This document shows positions 45,702 to 54,884 of a stretch of 64,000 nt of DNA, in pieces. Location: positions 1-64,000 of the forward strand of contig JADKAV010000008.1 in NCBI GenBank assembly GCA_016719135.1, given 5' to 3'. Every line of letters starts with the position of its first letter. Position 1 is the first letter of the stretch. The notes beneath the pieces were generated by a model, which was not told the origin of the DNA, made no database searches, and worked only from the letters and a program-made list of their open reading frames with translations. Source of the stretch: Micrococcales bacterium (lineage in GTDB: Bacteria > Actinomycetota > Actinomycetes > S36-B12 > UBA10799). The translations under genes were made by a program, and so were the position numbers.

Positions 45702-48230
45702 TCAGCCTGCCAGGTCTGCGATGACCTCGAAAGTGGAAGCCGTCTCCAGGCGCATGGCGGTGTCCAGACCGCCGGCCGCCGCCAGGTCGGGGACCGCAGC
45801 CCGGATCACATCGATCTGCTCCTGCGGGGCCTTCACCACCGTGTGCGCCAGGCGCGCTCGCATGGACACCTTGTTGTCGCTCTTGACCTTGCGCATCGCC
45901 GACAGCACCTGCCCCGCCAGGGCGAGGACAGCCGGATCGCCCTCGTCCGGCAGTTCCTCGAGTGCGGGCCACGCGGTGGTGTGCACGCTGCCCTCCTGCC
46001 ACCACGACCAGACCTCTTCGGTCACGAAGGGCAGGATCGGCGCGAACAGTCGCAATTGCACCGACAGTGCCCGGGCCAGGGCTGATCCAGCCGAGGCGGC
46101 GGCTTCCGGTCCTTGCGCTCCGTGCGCCCGCTCTTTGACCAGTTCGATGTAGTCGTCGCAGAACGACCAGAAGAACGACTCCGTAAGCTCGAGCGCCCGC
46201 GCGTAGTTGTAGTCCTCGAACGCGGCGGTGGCCTGCGCGACCACCTCGCGCAGGGCGGCAAGCATCGACAGGTCCAAGGGCTCGGTGACAGCAGCCGAAG
46301 GGTCCCCGGCGAACGACAGCGCGAACTTCGATGCGTTGAGGATCTTGATCGCCAGGCGGCGTCCGACCTTCATCTGCGCCTCGTCGAAGGCGGTGTCCGT
46401 ACCGGGACGTCCGCTCGCCGCCCAGTACCGGACCGCATCCGCCCCGTGCTGGTCGAGCAGGCCCATCGGGGTGACGACGTTGCCCTTGGACTTCGACATC
46501 TTCTTGCGGTCCGGGTCGAGGATCCAGCCGCTGATCGCGGCGTTGGTCCACGGCAGGCCGTCGTCCTCCAGATGCGCGCGCACCACCGAGGAGAACAGCC
46601 AGGTCCGGATGATCTCGTGGGCCTGCGGGCGCAGATCCATCGGATACACCCGGCGCCACAGGTCGTTGTCGTACTCCCAGCCACCGGCGATCTGCGGAGT
46701 CAGCGAACTGGTCGCCCACGTGTCCATGACATCGGGATCGGCCACGAAACCGCCAGGCTTGCCGCGCTGGTCCTCGGAGTATCCGACGGGCGCCTGGTCG
46801 GCCGGATCGACCGGCAACAGCGACTCGTCCGGAGTGAGTACCTGGGTGTAGTCCGGGTTGCCGTCGGCATCCACGGCGTACCACAGCGGGATGGGCACGC
46901 CGAAGAAGCGCTGGCGTGAGACCAGCCAGTCGCCGTTGAGGCCCTCGACCCAGGTCTTGTACCGCACCTGCATGTGGGCCGGATGCCAGTCGAGTTCAGC
47001 GCCACGGGCGATCAGCGCCGCCCGCAGGTCCTCGTCGCGGCCGCCGTTGCGGATGTACCACTGCCGCGTGGTGACGATCTCCAGCGGCTTGTCGCCCTTC
47101 TCGAAGAACTTCACCGGGTGGGTGATCGGGCGGATGTCGCCGACCAGGTCCCCGGACTCCCGCAGCATCTCGGCCATCCGCTCCTTGGCGGTGAACATGG
47201 TCGCCCCGGCGAGTCTCTCGTACGCGGCCCGTCCGGTTTCCGACGTGATCCAGTCCGGCACACCTGGGATGATCCGGCCGTCCCAGCCGATGATCGGTCG
47301 GGTCGGCAGCTGCAGCTCGCGCCACCACGTGACGTCGGTGGTGTCACCGAACGTGCAGATCATCGCGATGCCGGAGCCCTTCTCGGGGTCGGCCAGAGGG
47401 TGGGCGACCACGGGGACCTCGACCCCGAACACCGGCGTGGTGACGGAGGTGCCGAACAGCGGCTGGTAGCGCTCGTCGTCGGGGTGGGCGACCAGCGCCA
47501 CGCACGCGGCCAGCAGCTCGGGGCGGGTGGTCTCGATGAACACCCGGTCATCCCCGTGGTGGAATCCGACCCGGTGGTACGCGCCGGGCCGTTCCCGGTC
47601 CTCGAGCTCGGCCTGGGCCACGGCGGTGCGGAAGGTGACGTCCCACAGAGTGGGCGCCTCGGCCTGGTACGCCTCGCCGCGGGCCAGGTTGCGCAGGAAG
47701 GCCCGCTGCGAGGCGGCCCGGGCGTTGTCGTCGATGGTCTGATACGTGTGGTTCCAGTCGACCGACAGGCCCAGCCGCCGCCAGAGGTCCTCGAACGCCT
47801 TCTCGTCCTCCTCGGTGAGGCGCTCGCACAACTCCACGAAATTGCGCCGGGAGATGGGCGCTTGGTCCTTGCCGCCGGGCTGGACCTGAAGATCCGGGTC
47901 ATAGTGCAGCGTCGGTTCGCAGCGCACGCCGAAGTAGTTCTGGACGCGGCGCTCGGTCGGCAGGCCGTTGTCGTCCCAGCCCATCGGGTAGAAGACCTCC
48001 TTGCCGCGCATGCGCTTGTAGCGCGCGATGCAGTCGGTGTGGGTGTAGCTGAAGACGTGACCGACGTGCAGCGATCCGCTGACCGTGGGTGGGGGAGTGT
48101 CGATGCTGTAGATCTGTTCACGGGTCTTCGTGCGATCGAAGCCGTACATCTGCCCCTGGTGCCACTGTGCGGCCCACTTGCCGTCCAGTCCGTCCACCGT
48201 GGGTCGATCGGGAATCCGCGGGTTGTCCAT
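45702..48230 (-). CDS. valS: Valine--tRNA ligase
   Basis: An 842-aa class I aminoacyl-tRNA synthetase. The HIGH motif reads HVGH (55-58) after PPPTVSG, and the KMSKS loop is KKMSKSKGN. The CP1 editing domain lies between them. Length and the TIDTPPP-like start match the actinobacterial short-form ValRS. The ATG at 48230 was chosen because it starts the conserved protein and follows a promoter-like TAAACT; the open frame upstream runs into folC's promoter. Divergent from folC. Confidence 0.94.
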   Translation of the reverse strand: MDNPRIPDRPTVDGLDGKWAAQWHQGQMYGFDRTKTREQIYSIDTPPPTVSGSLHVGHVFSYTHTDCIARYKRMRGKEVFYPMGWDDNGLPTERRVQNYFGVRCEPTLHYDPDLQVQPGGKDQAPISRRNFVELCERLTEEDEKAFEDLWRRLGLSVDWNHTYQTIDDNARAASQRAFLRNLARGEAYQAEAPTLWDVTFRTAVAQAELEDRERPGAYHRVGFHHGDDRVFIETTRPELLAACVALVAHPDDERYQPLFGTSVTTPVFGVEVPVVAHPLADPEKGSGIAMICTFGDTTDVTWWRELQLPTRPIIGWDGRIIPGVPDWITSETGRAAYERLAGATMFTAKERMAEMLRESGDLVGDIRPITHPVKFFEKGDKPLEIVTTRQWYIRNGGRDEDLRAALIARGAELDWHPAHMQVRYKTWVEGLNGDWLVSRQRFFGVPIPLWYAVDADGNPDYTQVLTPDESLLPVDPADQAPVGYSEDQRGKPGGFVADPDVMDTWATSSLTPQIAGGWEYDNDLWRRVYPMDLRPQAHEIIRTWLFSSVVRAHLEDDGLPWTNAAISGWILDPDRKKMSKSKGNVVTPMGLLDQHGADAVRYWAASGRPGTDTAFDEAQMKVGRRLAIKILNASKFALSFAGDPSAAVTEPLDLSMLAALREVVAQATAAFEDYNYARALELTESFFWSFCDDYIELVKERAHGAQGPEAAASAGSALARALSVQLRLFAPILPFVTEEVWSWWQEGSVHTTAWPALEELPDEGDPAVLALAGQVLSAMRKVKSDNKVSMRARLAHTVVKAPQEQIDVIRAAVPDLAAAGGLDTAMRLETASTFEVIADLAG

Positions 48231-48238
48231 GATTAGTG

Positions 48239-48244
48239 AGTTTA
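48239..48244 (-). promoter_or_regulatory. -10 element for valS (TAAACT)
   Basis: On the reverse strand TAAACT ends eight bases before the ATG at 48230, implying an almost leaderless message. Confidence 0.5.
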
Positions 48245-48304
48245 GGCGGGGAGGGTTGCAGGACGGGATCGGCCGTCGCCGCGTGGGCGGGCGGCGCACC
48301 GTCG

Positions 48305-48310
48305 TAGCCT
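48305..48310 (+). promoter_or_regulatory. Leaderless -10 element (TAGCCT)
   Basis: TAGCCT ends six bases before the GTG of folC at 48317. Confidence 0.6.
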
Positions 48311-48316
48311 GAACCG

Positions 48317-49645
48317 GTGACCACAGACCACGCCGCGTCCGAGTTCGAGGCCGTCCAACGAGCGTTGCTCGCGCGCTGGCCGGAGCACAAGATCGCCCCC
48401 GACCTATCACGCATCCAGCGTCTGTGTGATCTGCTGGCCGAACCACAACTCACCTCGCCGGTGATCCACGTCGCTGGGACCAACGGCAAGACCTCCGTGG
48501 CCCGGATCATCGAGGCCTTATTGCGGGCCATGGGCCTGCGTACCGGGCTGATGACCAGTCCGGCGCTGCGCGATCTCACCGAGCGGATGGAACTGGACGG
48601 TGAGCCGATCTCCTCGGAGCGTTTCGTGGAGACCTATCGGCAGATCGAGCCGTACCTCGAGATCGTGGACACCGAGTCCGTGGCCGAAGGTGGTCCGCTG
48701 ATGACCATGTTCGAGGTGGTCACGGCGCTTGGCTACGCATGTTTCGCCGACGCCCCGGTTGACGTGGCAGTGGTCGAGACGGGCATGGGGGGGCGGTGGG
48801 ATGCCACCAACGTGAATGAAGCGGAAGTCGCCGTCATCACGCCCATCGGGATGGACCACACCGACTACCTCGGTGACACGCTGGGGAAGATCGCCGCCGA
48901 GAAGGCCGGGATCATCAAGACAGGTTCCACCGCGGTCCTGGCGCAGCAGCCGCCCGAGGTGCTGGCCGTGCTGATGCAGGCCGCCGACGACGCCAGCGCC
49001 ACCGTGGTTCTGCCAGAGGTGGACTACGAACTGCTCGCGCGTGGCCTGTCCGTCGGTGGGCAGGTGGTCACGATCAGGGTCGCCGACCACGTCTACGAAG
49101 AAGTGTTCCTGTCCTTGCACGGCCGCCATCAGGCCGACAACGCGGCGTTGGCGGTGGCTGCGATCTTCGCGCTGTTGGGCCGCCTGCCCGAGCCCGAGAT
49201 CGTGGCCGAGGCCCTGGGCGCAGTGCACTCCCCGGGCAGGCTCGAGGTGATCGGCCGGCACCCGCTGACCCTGGCCGACGCGGCCCATAACCCCCATGGG
49301 GTGCAGGCCACCGCCGTGGCGGTTGCGGAGTCGTTCACCTACGACAGACTGGTGGCGGTGCTGGCGATCATGGGCGATAAGGACATCGATGCGATGCTGC
49401 AGACACTGCGCGCCGTCGTCGACGAGGTCGTGGTGACGGTGAACGACTCTCCGCGCTGCCTGCCGTCGTCTGAACTCGCTGCGCACGCCACGCGTTTCTG
49501 GACCGCCGATCAGGTCCACGAGGTCTCTGATTTCGCCGATGCCATGGTGGCGGCGCGGAATCTTGCCGGACCAACCGGCTGTGTGGTGGCGATGGGGTCC
49601 GTGGTGACTGCCGGGTTGGCGCGCACGTGGGCGGCCAACGCATGA
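48317..49645 (+). CDS. folC: Dihydrofolate synthase / folylpolyglutamate synthase
   Basis: A 442-aa Mur-ligase-family enzyme that adds glutamate to dihydropteroate and folates. The P-loop is GTNGKTS (54-60). GMGGRWDATNV (a metal/ATP loop) and the HSPGRLEVI and DAAHNPHG motifs are typical of FolC. Leaderless GTG start; the stop overlaps the DUF4233 gene (ATGA). First gene of a run folC-DUF4233-ndk. Confidence 0.94.
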   Translation: MTTDHAASEFEAVQRALLARWPEHKIAPDLSRIQRLCDLLAEPQLTSPVIHVAGTNGKTSVARIIEALLRAMGLRTGLMTSPALRDLTERMELDGEPISSERFVETYRQIEPYLEIVDTESVAEGGPLMTMFEVVTALGYACFADAPVDVAVVETGMGGRWDATNVNEAEVAVITPIGMDHTDYLGDTLGKIAAEKAGIIKTGSTAVLAQQPPEVLAVLMQAADDASATVVLPEVDYELLARGLSVGGQVVTIRVADHVYEEVFLSLHGRHQADNAALAVAAIFALLGRLPEPEIVAEALGAVHSPGRLEVIGRHPLTLADAAHNPHGVQATAVAVAESFTYDRLVAVLAIMGDKDIDAMLQTLRAVVDEVVVTVNDSPRCLPSSELAAHATRFWTADQVHEVSDFADAMVAARNLAGPTGCVVAMGSVVTAGLARTWAANA

Positions 49646-49956
49646 GGGTGATCGGGTCGGCCACTCTGATCTTCCAAGCGATCGTGTTCGCCCTCGCGAT
49701 TCCCGTGGCAGCTGCGCTGCGCCCCGGCGTCGGGGGCTGGGTTGCAGCCGTTCTCATGGTGATGGCCATCATCGGGGCTTTCACCGCCCGCCGCGGCGAC
49801 ATCGTGGTCGGCTCGGCCACGCAGGTGGTCTCAGTCGTGGCCAGTTTCTTCACCCCCATCGCGATCCCGCTGGCTCTGATCTTCGCCGGCCTGTGGGTGA
49901 CGGCCGTCTACTACGGGCGCAAGGCCGACGCCGTCGACGCGCAACGCGCGACTTGA
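49642..49956 (+). CDS. DUF4233 membrane protein
   Basis: A 104-aa protein with about four short membrane helices (for example ATLIFQAIVFALAIPVAAAL and PIAIPLALIFAGLWVTAVYYG). Its place between folC and ndk is the standard position for DUF4233 in actinobacteria. Function unknown. The ATG overlaps the folC stop by 4 nt. Confidence 0.87.
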   Translation: MRVIGSATLIFQAIVFALAIPVAAALRPGVGGWVAAVLMVMAIIGAFTARRGDIVVGSATQVVSVVASFFTPIAIPLALIFAGLWVTAVYYGRKADAVDAQRAT

Positions 49957-49994
49957 TACCTAGCCGCGTCGGCGAGTTCTGGATTCCCGACCCG

Positions 49995-50000
49995 TACCCT
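49995..50000 (+). promoter_or_regulatory. Leaderless -10 element (TACCCT)
   Basis: TACCCT ends seven bases before the ATG of ndk at 50008. Confidence 0.6.
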
Positions 50001-50007
50001 ATGGATC

Positions 50008-50424
50008 ATGGCGAACGAACGAACCCTGATCCTGATCAAGCCCGACGGTGTCGAACGAGGCGTTGTCGGCGAGGTGATCTCCCGCATCGAGCGCAAGGGT
50101 TTCACCCTGGTCGCCCTCGAACTGCGCACGTTGGATGTCGACACTGCCCGCGCACACTACGGCGAGCACGAGGGCAAGCCGTTCTTCGCCGAGCTGGTCG
50201 AATTCATCACCTCGGGTCCGCTGGTGGCGGGGGTCATCGAAGGTGAATCCGCGATCGCGGCCTGGCGCACCATGATGGGTGCGACCAAGCCGGTGGAGGC
50301 CACTCCCGGGTCGATCCGGGCGGACCTGGCCACCGAGATGGGACGCAACACCGTGCACGGGTCGGACTCCCCGGAGTCGGCGGCGCGCGAGATCGGGTTG
50401 TTCTTCCCCGCTCTGTCGGTCTGA
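50008..50424 (+). CDS. ndk: Nucleoside-diphosphate kinase
   Basis: A 138-aa NDP kinase of normal length. It moves the gamma-phosphate between nucleotides through phospho-His117 in NTVHGSDSPE. Lys11 in LIKPDGVERG and the RxxxG loops are conserved. It has its own leaderless promoter after DUF4233 and is followed by two tandem hairpin repeats before mreB. Confidence 0.95.
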   Translation: MANERTLILIKPDGVERGVVGEVISRIERKGFTLVALELRTLDVDTARAHYGEHEGKPFFAELVEFITSGPLVAGVIEGESAIAAWRTMMGATKPVEATPGSIRADLATEMGRNTVHGSDSPESAAREIGLFFPALSV

Positions 50425-50440
50425 ACCCCCCGTCGGCCTG

Positions 50441-50585
50441 GACTTTGGACGCATCTGGTCAGTGAGAGACGCCCGGTGTCCGAAGTCCCCGCGCGCAACG
50501 GGGCAGCGGCTGAAGCGGCCGACGACCGGGACTTTGGACGTATCTGGTCAGTGAGAGACGCCCGGTGTCCGAAGTCCCCGCGCGC
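50441..50585. repeat. Two 56-bp hairpin repeats, 89 bp apart
   Basis: Copies at 50441-50496 and 50530-50585 differ at only one base. Each begins GACTTTGGAC and has the near-complement GTCCGAAGTC about 27 nt later, so each can form a hairpin with 10-bp arms (one mismatch). They fill most of the gap between ndk and mreB. Confidence 0.88.
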
Positions 50586-50692
50586 CGTGAAACTGGGCAA
50601 CATGGGACCGGTCCCGACCCAATCCACCAAAGCGCCTTCGCCGCGATGGAAGGCCTACGTACCATGAATGAGCACCGGTGGGAGGTCAATGC

Positions 50693-51739
50693 ATGGCGAT
50701 GCTGGCGGATTCACGCCCTCGGCCGCGGTTGAGTCTGGGACGTGACCTGGCGATCGACCTCGGTACCGCCAACACGCGCATCTACTCCAGGGGTGCCGGC
50801 GTAGTGCTCGACGCACCGTCCGTGGTGGCCATGCGGGGCAGGGATGTTGTGGCAGTCGGGCAGCAGGCCAAGCAGATGCTGGGCCGGGTGCCTGAGGAGT
50901 TCGAGGTGGTGCAGCCGATCCAGCACAGCGTGATCCATCAGTACGATGCCACCGAACGGATGCTGCGCTACTTCGTGCAGAGCGCCCACGGCCGGTCGCT
51001 GATCAGCAGGCCGCGGTTAGTCGTCAATGTGCCCTCCCACCTCACGGGGGTCGAGCAGCGGGCGGTACGCGATGCCGGCTACGCCGCCGGGGCGCGGCAG
51101 GTCTTCCTGGTGCAGACAGCGATGGCAGCGGCCATCGGCGCTGACGTGCCGATCCACGAGAGTCGCGGACACTTCGTGCTGTCCATCGGCGCGGGCTGCA
51201 CCGAGGTCGCTGTGATCGCCTCGGGCGGGATCGTCTCCGGAACCAGCTTGCGCACAGGTGGGGTGGACTTCGATGTCGCGATCGTCGAGTACCTCGTGGA
51301 GCATTTCGACATGCGGGTCGGTGAGGTGACCGCCGAACAGATCAAGATCAACCTCGGTTCGGCGGTGCCGGTCGACGGCATCCCGGTGATGACCGTGCAG
51401 GGCCAGGACAGCCGGACCGGCCTGCCGAAACAGATCGAACTGTCGTCGGTCCACGTGCGCAAGGCGCTGCAGAGGCCGTTGGACGAGTTGTTGTCGGCAC
51501 TACGCCGAGTGCTCGACACCACACCACCGGAGGTCTCCGGCGATCTGCTGCGCACGGGCCTGGTGGTCACCGGCGGTGGCGCGCTGCTGCGAGGGTTACC
51601 CGAACGCCTCGAACACGACCTCGGGGTGCCGGTGCGCCTTGCCGCTCAGCCGCAACTGAGTGTGGTGGAAGGCGCGGGTCGCTGCGCGGACAACATCTCC
51701 AGCGTCCGACGGCTGTTGCTGATCGAGCCCGCGCTCTGA
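50693..51739 (+). CDS. mreB: Rod-shape actin homologue MreB
   Basis: A 348-aa actin-fold protein. Phosphate loop 1 is DLGTANT (22-28); the VVNVPS strand, phosphate loop 2 (SIGAGCTEVAVI) and the VVTGGGALLRGLPERL adenosine motif follow. It forms membrane-bound filaments that direct lateral wall synthesis. GGGAGGT lies 7 nt before ATG 50693. First gene of mreBCD-pbp2-rodA. DIGGG is replaced by SIGAG here, a small deviation. Confidence 0.92.
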   Translation: MAMLADSRPRPRLSLGRDLAIDLGTANTRIYSRGAGVVLDAPSVVAMRGRDVVAVGQQAKQMLGRVPEEFEVVQPIQHSVIHQYDATERMLRYFVQSAHGRSLISRPRLVVNVPSHLTGVEQRAVRDAGYAAGARQVFLVQTAMAAAIGADVPIHESRGHFVLSIGAGCTEVAVIASGGIVSGTSLRTGGVDFDVAIVEYLVEHFDMRVGEVTAEQIKINLGSAVPVDGIPVMTVQGQDSRTGLPKQIELSSVHVRKALQRPLDELLSALRRVLDTTPPEVSGDLLRTGLVVTGGGALLRGLPERLEHDLGVPVRLAAQPQLSVVEGAGRCADNISSVRRLLLIEPAL

Positions 51740-51741
51740 CG

Positions 51742-52470
51742 ATGATCCGCACCCGCAACACGGTTCTGCTGCTCGTGGTGGCCTCGCTGGCCCTGATCCT
51801 GTGGGATCTGCGCGCTTCCAACACCACGGTGCGGGTCGCGGCACAAGAGATTGCCGCCCCGTTGCAGCGCACCGCGACGTCAGTGTTCGCGCCCTTCGGA
51901 TCCTGGGCCCGCGACGTTGCGCAGTTCTCCGATCCCGCCGTCCGGGTGCAAGCGGTTGGCCCGATCGCCGCGAACGCACCCGAGGGCTGGGCCACCGCGA
52001 TCGGGCGCGTGGTCGCCGCGGACATCGCCGGTGACCGGGCATCTGTGACCATCGATGCCGGCAGTGACGACGGGATCCAAGTCGGCAATGCGGTGCTGAC
52101 AACGGGGGGTTTGGTCGGCCAGGTCGCACAGGTATCTGCGGATTCGGCCATGGTCCTGCTGGTGACCGACCCGAGCAGCACGGTCGGCATCAGAGTGCTG
52201 CCGAGCAAGGAGATGGGGGTGGCCACCGGGTCGGGGATAGGACAGGACCTCGAGGTGGCAGTGCTCAATCCGGCTGCGGAGATCGAACTCGCAGACCAGG
52301 TGGTGTCGCTGGGTTCGCCGCAGCGCAATGGCATACCTGCGGACTTGCCGGTGGGTGTGGTGCAGGCTCTTGACACGAGCCCGGCCGCCTCCGGGCGCAA
52401 TGCCGGGGTTCGGCCCGTTGCAGGAATGACCTCGCTGGAGACATTGCTGGTCCTCACGGAGCAGTCATGA
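51742..52470 (+). CDS. mreC: Rod-shape-determining protein MreC
   Basis: A 242-aa protein with one N-terminal membrane helix (NTVLLLVVASLALILWDL) and the extracellular beta-barrel domain of MreC (AIGRVVAADI...VTIDAGSDDGIQVGNAVLTTGGLVGQV). It links MreB to the wall synthases. Two nt after mreB and overlapping mreD by 4 nt. Confidence 0.92.
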   Translation: MIRTRNTVLLLVVASLALILWDLRASNTTVRVAAQEIAAPLQRTATSVFAPFGSWARDVAQFSDPAVRVQAVGPIAANAPEGWATAIGRVVAADIAGDRASVTIDAGSDDGIQVGNAVLTTGGLVGQVAQVSADSAMVLLVTDPSSTVGIRVLPSKEMGVATGSGIGQDLEVAVLNPAAEIELADQVVSLGSPQRNGIPADLPVGVVQALDTSPAASGRNAGVRPVAGMTSLETLLVLTEQS

Positions 52471-52970
52471 GTGTGGCCATCGACCGACCCGGCGCCGCTC
52501 ACCGTCCGCGCGTGATCCTGCTCAGCAGTGCTGTGATTGTGCTGGCTTTTGTCGGACAAACCGCCGTACTGCCCGCCGTGGGTCTGTCAGCGACGATCCC
52601 GCTGCTCCTGACCTCGGTGTGCGTGCTGGGCGTGGCGCTGGGATCGCGCACCGGAGCAGTCGCCGGTTTCGCGGCGGGACTGCTGCTTGACCTCACCGGC
52701 AGCGGCGTCTTGGGGATCGGGGCGTTGGTCGGGTGTGTGCTCGGGGCCTCGGCAGGAGGCATCCAGGTGGACCGCTGGCGCTGGTCGGGCCTGGTGCGTG
52801 TCTGGCTCTACACGCTTGCGGCGGCGATGGTGATGACCGGTGCCAACGCCTTCTTGCAGGGCTTGGGACTGCGTGCGTCGGGCATGTGGTTCTGGTTGGC
52901 CACCGGATCGGCTGTGTGCGCGGCTGTTCTGCTGCCCCTGCGGGACTGGATGCGGGCAGTCGTACGATGA
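52467..52970 (+). CDS. mreD: Rod-shape-determining protein MreD
   Basis: A 167-aa membrane protein with about five helices and the MreD-like pattern GSRTGAVAGFAAGLLLDL. It works with MreC in the elongasome. ATGA overlaps on both sides (mreC and the PBP2 gene). Confidence 0.88.
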   Translation: MSVAIDRPGAAHRPRVILLSSAVIVLAFVGQTAVLPAVGLSATIPLLLTSVCVLGVALGSRTGAVAGFAAGLLLDLTGSGVLGIGALVGCVLGASAGGIQVDRWRWSGLVRVWLYTLAAAMVMTGANAFLQGLGLRASGMWFWLATGSAVCAAVLLPLRDWMRAVVR

Positions 52971-54884
52971 CGGTCGATTCGCCGGTACGGACGACACCGA
53001 CCAAGACCCGGCGCTCGCCAGCGCACCGCCGCCTGCGCTTGCTGCAAGTCTTGATTCTCGCCGTGGGACTGACCGTCGCCGCCCGCTTGGTGTGGATCCA
53101 GACGGCACAATCCTCAGACCTTGCGCTCAAGGCGCAGGCCATCCAGACCGACCTGGTGGACCTGCCGGCCGCTCGCGGCGACATCGTCGACCGCAACGGG
53201 AACCTTCTGGCCGGCAACCGGACGACGTTCCAGGTGTCCGCCGATGAGACGGTCAGCCAAGCCGCCTTGCAGCGACTGTCCCAGATGAGTTCGGTGCCCG
53301 TGGCCGACCTGCAGGCGCGGTTGCTGGTCTGCGGTCAGCCGGGTGCACAGCCCGGTACCTGCTACCGCGGTCAGCCGGGGGAGCCCATTCCGGTCCTGTC
53401 GGACGTATCCATCCCGATCGCTCTGTCGATCGACGACGCCGGTCTGCCGGGCATCTCGGTCAGCCGGGCCGCGGTACGCGACTATCCCTCGAAGGCCAAT
53501 GCGGCACATCTGCTCGGCTATCTGCGTGAGGGTGCGGGCCAGTCGGGTCTGGAGGCGCAGTACGACCTGATGTTGCAGGGCGAACCGGGGCAAGCCGTGC
53601 GGGAGCTGAACCGTGAGGGGCAGCCACAGCGCCGTACCACCAAGCAGCCGGTTGCAGGGCAGACGCTGGTCACCTCTTTGGACATCGAGACACAGAAGGT
53701 GGCCGAGCGGGCTCTGCGCAAAGCGGTCACCGGAGCCCGGCGGGAGGGCTACAAAGCCACTGGTGGATCGGTGGTCGTCATGGATGCGCGTAACGGTCAG
53801 ATCCGGGCGATGGCCTCCTACCCGACCTATGACCCGAACATCTGGGCGAAGGGGCTGTCCGAGGCCGAATACGCGGATCTGACCGATAAGAAGTCGGGCC
53901 AGCCGCTGGTCTTCCGCCCGGCACAATCGGTCGCCCCGCCTGCTTCCACGTTCAAGGCTTTCACAACGGTCGCCGCCAGTGAAGCGGGTTTCGACCTCAA
54001 CGGGCGTACGACTGCCCGGCCTTGCTCACGGTGGGGGGACAGACCTTCACGAACTACGAGACGCGGGCCTACGGGCCGATGTCGCTGGCACGTGCCCTGT
54101 CCGTCTCCTGTGACACGGTCTTTTACCGGCTCGGCTACAAGATGTGGAAACGCGACGGAGGCCTGGAAGCGACGCAACCCGAAGAGCAGGTCGTGCGCAC
54201 GGCCCGGACTTCGGACTGGGCGCGACCACGGGGGTGGACCTGCCGGGCGAGTCCGCCGGATCGGTTCCCGACCGTGAGCAGGTGCGCTCGGAGTTCGAGC
54301 AGAGCCGCGACGACTATTGCGCCCGGGCCCGGACCGGCTACCCCGAAGAGTCGAATCGCGCTCGCGCCAGACTGCTCAAGGCGTATGCACGCGACTACTG
54401 CAGATCCGGTGACCAGTACCGCGCAGGGGATGCGCTGAACACCGCGATCGGGCAGGGCCGCAGCCTCGTCACACCTCTGCAAGTCGCGGCGCCTACGCGG
54501 CCATCGCGAACGGAGGGACCCTGGTCCTCCGCACATCGGTAGGCTTCGAGGAGGAACCCCCGTCCCGCCCCGCGCGGCTCGGTGGACGCCACCCCCGCGG
54601 CATTGACCTACGTGCGTGAAGCACTGGCTGACACGACGGTCACCGGTACTGCCAGTGGTGCGTTCGCTGGGTTCCCGTTGGCCGAATACCCCGTGGCCGC
54701 CAAGACCGGCACCGCCGAGGTCGCTGGCAAGCAGAGTACCTCGTGGTTCGCCAGTTTCGCCCCCGCCGATGATCCCAAGTACGTGGTCGTCGTCAACGTT
54801 GATCAAGGGGGCCTGGGGGCGGCCACCTCCGGACCCGTGGCCAGGGCCGTCTACGAGCAGATGTTCGGGATCGCCGCGCCATGA
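52967..54884 (+). CDS. mrdA: Penicillin-binding protein 2 (elongasome transpeptidase), four frameshifts
   Basis: About 638 aa when repaired. A membrane helix near 25-45 (LLQVLILAVGLTVAARLVW), a PBP dimer domain with DLPAARGDIVDRNGNLLA, then the transpeptidase: SxxK is STFK in PPASTFKAF, SxN is SCD-like in SVSCDTVFY, and KTG is KTGTAEV. The sequence breaks at about 54006 (missing base), 54207 (missing base), 54490 (missing base) and in the C5 run 54557-54561 (extra base). Each repair gives normal PBP2 text. Partner of RodA; expected essential for rod growth, so errors in the consensus are likelier than decay. Confidence 0.88.

Noticed and set aside
48231..48316. T-box leader for valS
   Set aside because: The gap to folC is only 86 bp and the promoter element lies 8 bases from the start, leaving no room for a T-box.
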